A DNA stretch of 64,000 nucleotides from Symbiodinium natans (taxonomy: Eukaryota > Sar > Dinophyceae > Suessiales > Symbiodiniaceae), in NCBI GenBank assembly GCA_905221605.1, contig CAJNDS010002232.1, forward strand, positions 316,246-380,245. The letters run 5' to 3'. This document shows, in pieces, positions 40,301 to 51,300 of this stretch (positions are counted from its first letter, which is position 1; every line of letters begins with the position of its first letter). The notes beneath the pieces were generated by a model. The model searched no databases and was not told the DNA's origin. It saw only the letters and a program-made list of their open reading frames with translations. Made by a program: the position numbers and the translations under genes.

Positions 40301-41160
40301 GAGGATTGAGACCTCGGAGAGCTTCGATTGGAAGCACCGGGGCTCAGGCCGTCTTGGGTTGGTTTAGGATTTAGGGTTCAGGGTTTAGGGTTTAGGGTTC
40401 AGGGTTTAAGGTTTGGGGTTTAGGGTTTAGGGTTTAGGGTTTAGGGTTTAGGGTTTAGGGTTTAGGGTTTAGGGTTTAGGGTTTAGGGTTTAGGGTTTAG
40501 GGTTTAGGGTTAACCCTAAACCCTAAACCCTAAGCCCTAAACCCTTATGTAGAACTCTTTCGCACGATTTTGCTTGGTGCTGATGAGTGGTACGCGGACC
40601 CTAGACCGAAAACCCTAAAGCCTAAACCCTACACCCTCAACCCTCAACCCTAAATCCTAAACCCTAAACCCTAAACCCTAAACCCCAAATCCCAAACCCT
40701 AAACCCTAAACCCCTACCCCCTACTTAACGCCCAGAACGGAGCAGAGCCAGGTCGCTTCAACTCCGCCTCACGGAGCCAGGCCACCGTCTGAGGAGAACA
40801 AAGGGGCTTCTACTTAGGGTTTAGGGTTTAGGGTTTAGGGTTTAGGGTTTAGGGTTTAGGGTTTAGGGTTTAGGGTTTAGGGTTTAGGTTCTAGGTTCTA
40901 GGTTCTAGGTTCTAGGTTCAGGGTTCAGGGTTCAGGGTTCAGGGTTCAGGGTTCAGGGTTCAGGGTTCAGGGTTCAGGGTTCAGGGTTTGGGGGCTTTAG
41001 GGTTTTCGGGCTAGATGTAGAGCTTTGAGCTTCAGGTCTGGAGGTTAATGCCCATCAGGAACATCCCAACCTCCCCAAAAATCCGAAGCCCTCAAAACAT
41101 GAGACCCTGAAACCCCTAATCCCTGTACCCTAAACGTATAAACCCTAAAGCTTACAAGCC

Positions 41161-41206
<46 letters not shown>

Positions 41207-42858
41207 ACCCTAAACCCTAAACCCTAAACCCTAAACCCTAAACCCTAAACCCTAAACCCTAAACCCCGCACCCTGCCGACCTCCGTCTTCGCGGAAAAGT
41301 TAAGCGGGTCGAACTCGTAACGGCCCCATGCCTCGCCGTCGTGTTTAGGGCTGCGATCTAGTCGTTGGAGGCCCTAAACCCTAAACCCTAAACCCTAAAC
41401 CCTAAACCCTAAACCCTAAACCCTAAACCCTAAACCCTAAACCCTAAACCCTAAACCCTAAACCCTAAAACCAAACAGCCGCGCACCGTTGAAAGTAGCC
41501 AGCCCTGCACCTTGACACCCCGAGCCTAGCGTGAGACCATGCCCCCGCCGTGCGTACGGAGAGATCTGAACTAGCCAAATTAATTTAGGGTTTAGGGTTT
41601 AGGGTTTAGGGTTTAGGGTTTAGGGTTTAGGGTTTAGGGTTTAGGGTTTTGGGTTTAGGGTTTAGGGTTTAGGGTTTAGGGTTTAGGGTTTAGGGTTTAG
41701 GGTTTAGGGTTTATAAGGTTTAGGGTTTATAAGGTTTAGGGTTTAGGGTTTATAGGGTTTAGGGTTTAGGGTTTATGGTTTATGGTTTAGGGTTTGAGGG
41801 GGGGGGGGATGAGTTTAGGAGGGTTTACTCGGAGGTTCATGGGTACTTGTGGTCGGGATATCAGTAGTGTAACCATGGTGAGAAACTTCTCTAGGGTACG
41901 TATAACCCCACTTATGAGTGCCTCTAGGATTTAGGGTGACGGGGCCGATTTTTGGGAACATGTGCGAGTTTTCGAATGTAGTGGTGCCTTTTCGGGGGTT
42001 TCCTACTATAGAAAAGCCACTGCATTTTGTGGGTATATTAGGGTCTCTCAAACTCAAAACCCGAAAGCCGAAACGTTTCTGGCCAACTGTCCTGAACAGC
42101 ACAGGGCGTGCCATCGACGTAGTACCCACACGTAGTACCCACACACTCCCCCACTCCCTGACTGGCTTTAGGGTTTGGGGTTTGGGGTTTGGGGTTTAGG
42201 GTTTAGGGTTTAGGGTTTAGGGTTTAGGGTTTAGGGTTTAGGGTTTAGGGTTTAGGGTTTAGGGTTTAGGGTTTAGGGTTTAGGGTTAATCTGAGTTGCC
42301 TGTGGTCAACCTCTATTCAGGAGGGAAATCTTGTGATAGTAGCGCAACCCAACTCCAACTTTTAGGGCCTAGCCTGTTGGAGGGGCTTAGGGTTTAGGGT
42401 TTAGGGTTTAGGGTTTAGGGTTTGGGGTTTGGGGTTTGGGGTTTAGGGTAAGTTTAGGGTTTAGGGTTTGTGCGGCTTAAAGGGTGTATCCCCTGAGAGC
42501 AAAAACACGCAACCCTCACCGAATCAGGAGCCCAAGCCCTGGGTAGTAAGCCTCAAGCCCTAAACCCTAGAACCCCCAGAACCCCTAGCCCCCAGAACCC
42601 CTAGAACCCCTAGAACCCCGAGAACCCCTAGAACAACCCTAGAACAACCCTAGAACAACCCTAGAACAACCCTAGAAAAGCCCTAGAACAACCCTAGAAC
42701 CCCTAGAGCCCCCAGAACCCCTAAACCCTAAACCCTAAACCCTAAACCCTAAACCCTAAACCCTAAACCCTAAACCCTAAACCCTAAACCTCCAAGATCT
42801 CCACCAAGTCATAACCTTCAAACGAAGAATGAGGCGCCCCCTCGGCTCCCACGAGGCC
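31621..42858 (-). CDS. Chlorophyll a/c-type light-harvesting protein (LHC/FCP family), exons spread over 11 kb
   Basis: Thylakoid antenna protein that binds chlorophyll and carotenoid. Minus-strand exons: 42858-42790 (GLVGAEGAPHSSFEGYDL), 41331-41281 (AWGRYEFDPLNFSAKTE), 40788-40757 (TVAWLREAELK), 40009-39964 (HGRICMLAWLGLVVP), 38555 to about 38514 (DFVRLPAEKFSFEA), a possible exon 36711-36682, 35996-35985 (ILFW, perhaps longer), 35132-35076 (IGLVELCCTKKVFEWNSVE), 34045-33987 (VAGDYGLTSWFPSDEEGQK), 32501-32444 (RMRLAELKNGRLAMMAFAG), 31668-31621 (VTQAVLTRHPFPWLY, stop TGA). Helix 1 (AELKHGR), helix 2 and helix 3 (AELKNGRLAMM) appear in the right order with conserved chlorophyll-ligand Glu, His and Asn. 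Phases agree across the well-defined junctions; donors are GT, GC and GA. The loop before helix 2 and its acceptor are not securely resolved. Introns hold telomere-like arrays and MITE-like elements. Confidence 0.87.
33751..33817. mobile_element. Short foldback element, uninterrupted copy
   Basis: GTACTAACAGTCCTTA (33751-33766) pairs with TAAGGACTGCTAGTAC (33802-33817) with one mismatch. A second copy at 39031-39170 has a heptamer array in its middle. Confidence 0.6.
35460..35604. mobile_element. Foldback element, about 145 bp
   Basis: TTCCCTACTACCCCCC..CTATACTAC (35460-35485) pairs with its complement at 35576-35604, apart from C-tract length. Inner sequence (GGTTCCCC, CTAAATAGCC) also partly pairs. 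It lies in a light-harvesting intron. Confidence 0.6.
39031..39176. mobile_element. Short foldback element interrupted by a telomere-like array
   Basis: Homologous to 33751-33835: CAGTCCTTAATAGGCATTCT at the left and GAAGGACTGGTAGCACAAGG at the right. About 66 bp of CCCTAAA repeats (39070-39136) separate the halves. Confidence 0.6.
39453..39565. mobile_element. MITE-like element, 113 bp, ends CTTGGAGGTTCATGGGTACT
   Basis: 21 bp terminal inverted repeats (39453-39473 and 39545-39565) with one mismatch. Non-coding, in a light-harvesting intron. A related element is at 54952-55091, and single ends recur near 34270, 35690, 41828, 51990 and 53218. Confidence 0.65.
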
Positions 42859-43298
42859 CTGGGCGAACTTTCCTTGGCCCAGCAGTTTAGGGTTTAGGGT
42901 TTAGGGTTTCGGGTTTAGGGTTTTGGGTTTCGGGTTTAGGGTTTAGGGTTAAGGTTTAGGGTTTAGGGTTTGGGGCTTAGGGTTTAGGGTTTAGGGTTTA
43001 GGGTGCAGGGTTTAGGCTTGGGAAGGAACTGGGCCCAGGGTTGCTAGAGTCGGGCAGGAACTGAATCATAAATGGGAAAAAAATCAACGTTTGTTGTAGC
43101 TGGCTATAGCCTTTTTGGGCTCTCAGAACCCCACTGCTGCGCATGAACCTTGATTCAAACAAACCGTGATCATACTAGTGGCCCATGCTACGAACACTCA
43201 GTAAGCAGAAGGAAGCATGGCCAATGATAGCAAACAAGAGCGGCAAACGAAACCAGCAATGACAAAACTGACGGCAATGAGTACAGCGATGGCCGATC

Positions 43299-43436
43299 AT
43301 GATGGTGATGATGGTGATGATGGTGATGATGATGATGATGATGATGATGAGGATGAGGAGGAGGAGGATGATTGTGATGACGATGAAGAAGAAGATGAAG
43401 AAGATGATGATGATGATGATGATGATGATGCCTATC
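43299..43436 (+). repeat. (GAT/GAA)n trinucleotide tract in an intron of the light-harvesting gene
   Basis: GATGAT-rich tract with GAGGAG and GAAGAA stretches. The Asp/Glu-rich plus-strand frame is a translation of it. It lies between the 43.7 kb and 42.86 kb minus-strand exons. Confidence 0.9.
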
Positions 43437-43525
43437 TCTTTTCTGCCTGATTTACAAATAGCAGCAAGAAAAAGGATATGCCCGAACAGCCTAATCCCCT
43501 AATGGCGCGATTCAACCCTCAACCC

Positions 43526-43569
<44 letters not shown>

Positions 43570-43682
43570 ACCCTAAACCCTAAACCCTAAACCCTAAACC
43601 CTAACCCCTAAACCCCTAAACCCCTAAACCCCTAAAGCCCTAAACCCCTAACCCCTAAACCCCTAAACCCCTAAACCCTAAC

Positions 43683-45205
43683 CGAGCCAAGGTGCCGTTG
43701 TCGAGGAGGTCGATGCCGGAGTCCTCGTAGGCCACGGCCAGCTCACGGCGTGCGGCCTTGCTTCTCGAGAGCTGCAGGGGTTTTTAGGGCTTAGGGTTTG
43801 GGGTTTGGGGTTTAGGGTTTGGGGTTTAGGGATTTGGGTTTTGGGTTTTGGGTTTGGGGTTTAGGGTTTAGCGTCCAAGTACCCCTGTCACAACCCGACC
43901 GCGCGGCTGAGACACCCTCACTTGGCAACAAGACCAAGTCGAAGTCCTAGCCTCGCAATCCATTTACGACACCCTACACCCCAGTCGCGAAACTCCAAAA
44001 CCCGCACTCTAAAAACTGGTGTGCAGGGCCCTAAACCCTAAAAAAAAAGGACCCATGCGCCCCAAACCCAAGCTGGTAAACCCCAACAGGAAACCCAAAA
44101 GCCTAAACCCCAAATCCTGCATCCCAAACTCTGAACCTTAAACCCCAAACCCGAAACCCCAAACCCTAAGCCCTAAACCCCAAACCCTAAACCCTAAACC
44201 CCCCCCCCCCCGGCCTGCTTCGCTGCGCGCGGCTTGCGGGACAACGCCGCACCCACAGCCAGCGTGGAGATGGCCGCGGCCGCGGCGGCGGTAGATCCGA
44301 AGCCTGGCGAGGGCGTTTGTAAGGGTTTTGGGGTTCAGGGTTTAGGGTTTAGGGTTTGGGGTTTAGGGTTTAGGGTTCAGGGTTCAGGGCTGAGGGTTTA
44401 GGGTTTAGGCTTTAGGGTTTAGGGTTTAGGTTCGCCCTAAACCCCGTGAACTCGTGCGAGGGCGGCTGCTGCTGCCGGCAGAGCTCCCACGCAGGGTGGG
44501 CGCGGAGGGCACCTAGCCGGTGGCTTTGCTTCGGTCATTCCGGGGTGTACCCTAGACCCTAAACCTTAAACCCTAAACCCTCAACCCTAAACCCTAAGAA
44601 GCCCTAAACCCTAAACCCTAAATCCTAGGAAGCCCTAAACCCTAAACCCCTAAACCCCTGAACCCTAAACCCTAAACCCTAAACTGTAGGGCTTTGGGGT
44701 TTGGGATTTAGGGGGCGACAGCGGCCAGGGTAGGTTCGACGAACCTTGGCCGAGAACCGCTTGAGGTTCCACGGGCTCTAGCCGGCGGTGCTGAGCTTCT
44801 TCACCAAAAACCTCAAGATCTGAAAGCCTTCTCAGGCGGACGGGTATGTCTGAGGGACCCCTAAACCCCAAACCCCAAACCCCAAATCCTAAACCCTAAA
44901 CCCTAAACCCCAAACCCCAAACCCTAAACCCTAAACGGGTCTACAGTTTGGGGTTTAGGAAGAGAAGCTTCGGGAGCCTTTTGTAGAGGAAGTGGGAACA
45001 TTCCGCCGAGGACTTTGTTTTGGGGATCTCACAGAGCAGACCAGAGTAGGGTCTAGGGTGTAGGGTGTAGGGTGTATCATTTAGGGTCTAGGGTCTAGGG
45101 GGTAGGGTGTAGGGTGTAGGGTTTAGGGTTTAGGGTTTAGGGTTTAGGGTTTAGGGTTTAGGGTTTAGGGTTTAGGGCTAGGGTGTAGGGTTTAGGGTTC
45201 AGGGC

Positions 45206-45246
<41 letters not shown>

Positions 45247-45327
45247 TTCTTGCGCTTCTTCATTGAAGGAACCGTTGAAAATGCATAAAGGGCAACTGCT
45301 CCAAAACCCACGGTCAAAGCAGCGCTG
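43683..45327 (-). CDS. Probable 5' exons of the light-harvesting gene (plastid-targeting leader)
   Basis: Three spacers upstream of the light-harvesting exons read well on the minus strand. About 45327-45248 encodes a hydrophobic stretch followed by a basic run (VGFGAVALYAFSTVP, then MKKRKK). 44303-44215 has an Ala-rich stretch and basic end (AISTLAVGAALSRKPRAAKQ), acceptor CCAG|GC, donor CAG|GCCGGG. 43756-43683 encodes ARRELAVAYEDSGIDLLDNG with acceptor AAG|GCC. Alternating hydrophobic and basic segments suit a dinoflagellate plastid targeting sequence, and these exons sit directly before the mature N-terminus. Two leader-like exons could instead mean alternative first exons or two genes. 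The link is inferred from order and strand only. Confidence 0.4.
45211..45243 (+). repeat. (GA)n microsatellite
   Basis: Short GA run beside the leader-like exon at 45248-45327. On the minus strand it is (CT)n just downstream of that exon. Confidence 0.9.
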
Positions 45328-46276
45328 CTGCCGGTAAGTTACCGTAAGTCAGGGTTTCGGGTTTAGGGTTTAGGGTTTAGGGTTTAGGGTTTAGGGTTTA
45401 GGGTTTAGGGTTTAGGGTTTAGGGTTTAGGGTTTAGGGTTTAGGGTTTAGGGGGCCCAAGCGTAGCTTGATCGATCGACACTTTGATACTCGAAATGTGC
45501 TCAAGTTTCCGCAAGTGCGCGTGGACATATCGTGCGGCGAATACTACCCAAAGGCGCTTCGGAGAAGCTTTGCACAAACATGCCCCGTCAGTTGGCGTGG
45601 ATAACGGATGAGTTTTTGGCCACTCGAGAAGTGTTGCTAGCCCGCCCAATGTTGTGAGTGGCAGCGCGGATCATGCTTGGCAAAGGCCGCATCTGCGCAA
45701 GTGTACCATGGCCATTGCAGGAAGAGGGTGCGTGGAGATTTCCTCTTCAGCTGCTTTAGGGTTGGGGGTTTAGGGTTTAGGGTTTAGGACCATAAGTCAA
45801 AGGGGAGCGAAACAAAACGCCTTCTGCTCAACACCCGATCGACTCTTGCATGCTTTGGCCTCAAGAGGCATTTAGAACTAAACCCCCACCTAAACCCGAA
45901 AACCCGAAAACCCGAAAACCCTAAAACCCTAAAACCCTAAAACCCTAAAACTCTAAAACCCTAAAACCCTAAAACCTAAACCCTAAAACCCTAAAACCCT
46001 AAAACCCTAAAACCCAAAAACCCTAAACCCTAAACCCTAAACCCTAAAACCCTAAACCCTGCGGACCCTAAGCCCTTGAACCCTTGCAAACCATGTATGG
46101 TAACTGGACCCTCAACCCTAAACCCTAAACCCTAAACGCTAAACCCTAAACCCTAAACCCTAAACCCTAAACCCTCATCGCCTGGGGCTGGGATCCGGTG
46201 GTCGGCACAAAGGCAGGCAACGCGACGAACCTGGCAGACTCGCGAAGCTCTGGCTGGCGGGGGCTGCGATAAGGGT

Positions 46277-46371
<95 letters not shown>

Positions 46372-47597
46372 GGTTGTGGGCTTGGGGTTCAGGGTTTAGG
46401 GTTTAGGGTTTAGGGTTTAGGGTTTAGGGTTTAGGGTTTAGGGTTTAGGGTTTAGGGTTTAGGGTTTAGGGTTTATGGTTTAGGTTTAGGGTTTAGGGTT
46501 TAGGGTTTAGGGTTTAGGGTTTAGGGTTTAGGGTTTAGGGTTTAGGGTTTAGGGTTTAGGGTTTAGGGTTTATGGTGTAGGGTTTAGGGTTTAGGGTTTA
46601 GGGTTTAGGGTTTAGGGTTTAGGGTTTAGGGTTTAGGGTTTAGGGTTTAGGGTTTAGGGTTTAGGGTTTAGGGTTTAGGGCTTCGGGCATAGGGTTTAGG
46701 CCTTAGGGTTTCGGGTTTAGGGAGCTTGGGGCAGAGGAGGTCTCAGAGGCGCGACGGGGACATTGCCGATGTTTTCTGAAGTCTGTATATTGGCTCGATC
46801 CGGGGTTTGGGTTTTGGGTTTTGGGTTTTGGGTTTTGGGTTTTGGGTTTTGGGTTTAGGGTTTAGGGTTTCGGGTTTAGGGTTTAGGGTTTAGGGTTTAG
46901 GGTTTAGGGTTTAGGGTTTAGGGTTTAGGGTTCAGCAGGTCCTCGTCGAGCAATCTCTAGTAGAGCCGCTGTTTGGACGAGAGTTTCGGGTTTAGGGTTT
47001 AGAGTTTAGGGTTGGGTTTTGGCTGGCGTTGCTTTAACTTGCCACCCTAAACCCCTGAACCCCAAAACCATGAATCCCAAACCCTACACCCTAAGCCCAA
47101 GCCCTTGTAACCTAGGGTCGCGGGTTGAAGGCTCAGGGCTGGGGTACTTGTGAGGCTCTTGGCCATACGGGGCTATGAGGACGTAGAGTGAGGGCTAAGG
47201 GTTTAGGGCTTAGGGTTTAGGGTTTGTGGTTTAGGGCTCGGGGTTTAGGGTTTAGGGTTTAGAGCTTGGGGTCTAAGGTTGAGGGTTTAGCCAGCTGGTC
47301 ATCGCATCGAACCACTCTTCGAAGAAGGCTGTTCATATGCAGGGTTTAGGGTTTAGGGTTTCGGGTTTCGGGTTTAGGGTTTAGGGTTTAGGGTTTAGGG
47401 TTTAGGGTTTAGGGTTTAGGGTTTAGGGTTTAGGGTTTAGGGTTTAGGGTTTAGGGTTTAGGGTTTAGGGTTTAGGGTTTAGGGTTTAGGGTTTAGGGTT
47501 TAGGGTTTAGGGTTTAGGGTTTAGGGTTTAGGGTTTAGGGTTTAGGGTTTAGGGTTTAGGGTTTAGGGTTTAGGGTTTAGGGTTTAGGGTTTAGGGT

Positions 47598-48272
47598 TCA
47601 GCGAAAGAAGACGAGCCCAAGACCCCGCGCCGGAACCCTGCAGTGTGATCCGAGGAAGTGTGCGAAAACGCGCGTCTTCCACATGCCTTGCGACGCTGCC
47701 GCCAAAAACGATGACAACTATGATCCCCGAATTATAGGGTTTAGGGTTTAGGGCTTGGGGTTCAGGGTTTAGGGTTTAGGGGTTTCGGGAATTAAGGTTT
47801 AGGGAATTATAGGAACCCCTCAAGAAGGTAGGCCTATGTTGGAAACGCACTTGCCAACTGTGGGCACAACTTCTGAAGAACACGTCCGCGACATGAACCC
47901 TCACCGTTCAGCTAGGCCCATGAACTGAAGTTGTTTAGGGTTTCGGGTTTAGGGTTTAGGGTTTAGGGTTTAGGGTTTAGGGTTTAGGGTTTAGGGTTTA
48001 GGGTTTAGGGTTTAGGCTTTGGAGTTCAGCGTGTACGGTTCGTTTCGTATACAGGCGTGCGGCAGATGCAAGGGTAGTCGCTGCCATGTGCAGCCGGCTG
48101 TGAAGATGGACTGCGCGTCCCGCGTGCGCAGCCCGCTTCTGGGAAGTTTCCCTTGCCATTGTGGTCGGGGCACAGGGGCAGCGAGCAAAAATGAGGGAGG
48201 GTCTTTGCAGGAGGTATGGATTTCTTCGGGCTCTTGGGTTTGGGGACATTTCGGGCGTATGTAGAAAGAGAA

Positions 48273-48322
<50 letters not shown>

Positions 48323-51300
48323 GAAAGAGAAAGAGAAAGAGAAAGATAAAGAGAAAGAGAAAGAGAAAGAGAAAGAGAAAGAGAAAGAGAAAGAGAAAGA
48401 GAAAGAGAAAGAGAAAGAGAAAGAGAAAGAGAAAGAGGGAGAGGGAGAGGGAGAGGGAGAGGGAGAGAGAGGGAGAGAGAGGGAGAGAGAGGGAGAGAGG
48501 ACCCTGGACCCTGAACCAAGCCCAAGGAGAAAGACGAGGAGGAAGAGGGGAGTGGGGAGAAGCGAAAGGGGCCACAATGGGTTCATTACATCCCAAGGCC
48601 TGAAGCATCTTCCGAACCCCAAAGCCCTCTCAGGTGCTTTTGAAGTTTAGGCGTAAAGGATGAGCCGTAGAGCCTAACACCTGAACCCCCCAAAACAAGA
48701 GGGCGAAACCCCAAACCCTAAACCCTGAACCTCTCATGCACATGCGCCCCCAAACTCATTCGTGAGCAAGGTCCATTTCTTTGTAGGGAAGGGCCGGAAT
48801 TTCATGGCAGGGACATTCCTGCTGCAAAAGGGCCGATACTTCGTGGGCAAGGGCCAAAAAGTTCGCGGGGTTAAGGGGGGTTCCTTTGGGCTTAAAGGGC
48901 CCACTGGCGGTTCCGTCGCTGGACAAGCTGCCTGTCTAGTGAATTCTTGGACTTGAGATGCTGAACCCTAAGCCCTAAACCCGAAGCCCGAAACCCTAAG
49001 CCTAAGCCCCACAAGCCCTAAACCCCAAACCCTAAACCCCAAACCCTAAACCCCAAACCCTAAACCCTAAACCCCAAACCCTAAACCCCCCCCAAACCCT
49101 AAACCCTAAACCTCGGCCGGCAAGACCCAACCACTCCGGCGGCTGCCAAGGAAACACGCGCCATCACTTCGCGTAGGTCGAAGAGAGTCTCTGGGGCTCT
49201 GAGTCTACGTCCTGCTTTCGCTTGAAGTCCGGCGGCCACGATTTTCTGAGAATTTAGGGTTTAGGGTTTAGGGTTTGGGGCTTGGGGCTTGGGGCTTGGG
49301 GCTTGGGGCTTGGGGCTTGGGGCTTGGGGCTTGGGGCTTATAGGGTTGCGGGGCTTTTGCGGGAGAAAGTTGTAAAACCCAAAAGCCCGAACTCTAAACC
49401 CTAAGCCCAAGACACCCAAAAGTCGTCAGTCGTCGGACCTGAACCCTTTAGGGTTTAAGGCCCAGGGCTTCAGGTTTGGGGAGTGGGGCGGCGGGCCCCA
49501 TCAACCCGGAAAAGCTCTTCAAACACGAAAATTCTAAAGTCCAAAACGCCGAAACCACAAAGCTCCAGGCCCATATAAACCCTACGCCCTACACCCTGAA
49601 CCCCCAAACCCTCAGCCCCTAAGCACTTAATTAAAAGGGGTCGGAATAATTACGAATAGCATTCCCTTATGGTCCCTTTGCAATTATACTATAATACCCC
49701 CAAAAAACCCCTAAACCTTCAACCTTAAACCCTAAACCCTAAACCTTAAACCCTAAACCCTAAACACCCTCGACCTTTCACACCCAGGCCTGGGGAGTGG
49801 GCGAGCGCGGCTCGACTGAGGAGGACGCGTCGTGGATTAGGGTTTGGGGGTTTAGGGTTTAGGGTTTAGGGTCTAGGGTTTAGGGTTTAGGGTTTAGGGT
49901 GGTTTAGGGTTTAGGGTTTAGGGTTTAGGGTTTAGGGTTTAGGGTTTAGGGTTTTAGGGTTTTAGGGTTTTAGGGTTTGGGGGTTGGGGATTGAGGGATT
50001 GGGGACCCCTTTTGGGATGTTGCTCAGGGATTGGGGGATGTTGCTTAGAGATTATCTAGGGTTGTGGGGGTTTGGGGAGGGGCAAGGGTTTGGGATGTTG
50101 CGTTTCTGGTTTAAGGTTTAAGGCTTCAGGAGTGTAGGGGCCTAGGTTCCCCAAATCCGAAATCCTGAACCCTAAAACCCTAAAGCTACCATCACCCCAG
50201 ACCCCTTGAAACTTAAGGGGGTTTCAGGTTGACGGTTTGGGGTTGGGGGTAGGGTTTCGGGTTAGGTTTAGGGTTTTGCAGGTTCGGGTATTAGGGATGC
50301 AAAACGGTTCAGCGCAGACTTAGAGGGAAGTTACTGTTTTTTTTTTTTTTTGTTGTTTGTCTTGTTTTTGCTATATGCTCTTGTGTTTTGTTTTCTTTCG
50401 GGGGTGCAACCCTAAACCCGGCAAACCCTTAGCCGGCTATAGGATGACAAGGGGGTGACCCCCAAAAGGAAGCTCAGATCATGGGGGGCCACAAAAGCCG
50501 TTCATAAGCCTTCATGGGCAATGGCTCTGAATATCAATTAATGGTCCCTGAAGGAACGATTTAGGCTTAAGGGTTTGGGTTTAGGGTTTAGGGCTAAGGT
50601 ACTATTTTCTACAAGTACCTTAGCCCTAAACCCTAAACCCAAACCCTTAAGCCTAAATCCGGAACCCGAAGCAATCCACTGGGATTCTTAAGGGGGAGGA
50701 CCCGTAGAAGGGACCCTTCATCTTATTCCCCTATATATATATATACATATTTTTTTATTTGTTTGTTTATACAAATAACCCCTGTATATACCTTATATAG
50801 TCCCCTATATACCTAAGTAGCCCCTAAATCACTGTAGAGGAACCCCTTGTACGGGTCCCTCCTTTAGTCCCTTGAGATTCCATGATTCGGCACCGCAACT
50901 GGGTTCCGGGCAGGGTGCCGGCCCAACCTGAGGAGGCTTTCCAGGGTGTATCTCATGGGATCTCAGGCTTCTCGAGTTTAGGCTTTAGGGTTTAGGGTTT
51001 AGGGTTTAGGATTTAGGGTTTGGGGTTTAGGATTTGGGGTTTAGGGTTTGGGATTTTAAGGTTTAGGGTCCATTTCAGGGTTCAGGGTTTCGGCTACAAT
51101 CAAGTGTGGCTTCTGCCGTGTTTGAGCGCAGGCACGAAGCGCGCGTGCAGCAATGTCAGAGAGCAGGGGGTTTAGGTGGTGGGGGTTTGAAGGTTCAGGG
51201 CGACCCTAAACCCTAAACCCTAAACCCTAAACCCTAAACTCCAGAGCCCTAAACCCCTCAAAGACGGACCCTCTGAGGTTCCCGCAGAGAGGGCACTGGG

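Noticed and set aside
43217-43502. Asp/Glu-rich protein on the plus strand
   Set aside because: Made by a GAT/GAA repeat; lies in an intron of a minus-strand gene.
45250-45604. Plus-strand two-exon reading with a good GTAAGT donor at 45334 and an open second exon to 45604
   Set aside because: The minus strand of the same sequence gives a leader-like exon with a GGCAG acceptor and agrees with the strand of all recognised neighbours; the plus reading has no recognisable product.
47600-47740. Plus-strand coding exon (Lys/Arg/Asp-rich frame)
   Set aside because: All frames are open here; the minus-strand frame has an acceptor and stop consistent with neighbouring exons. Kept only as an uncertain alternative.
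48216-48650. Long charged or Ser/Leu frames over the GA tract (also 27064-27336)
   Set aside because: Translations of simple GA/CT repeats.
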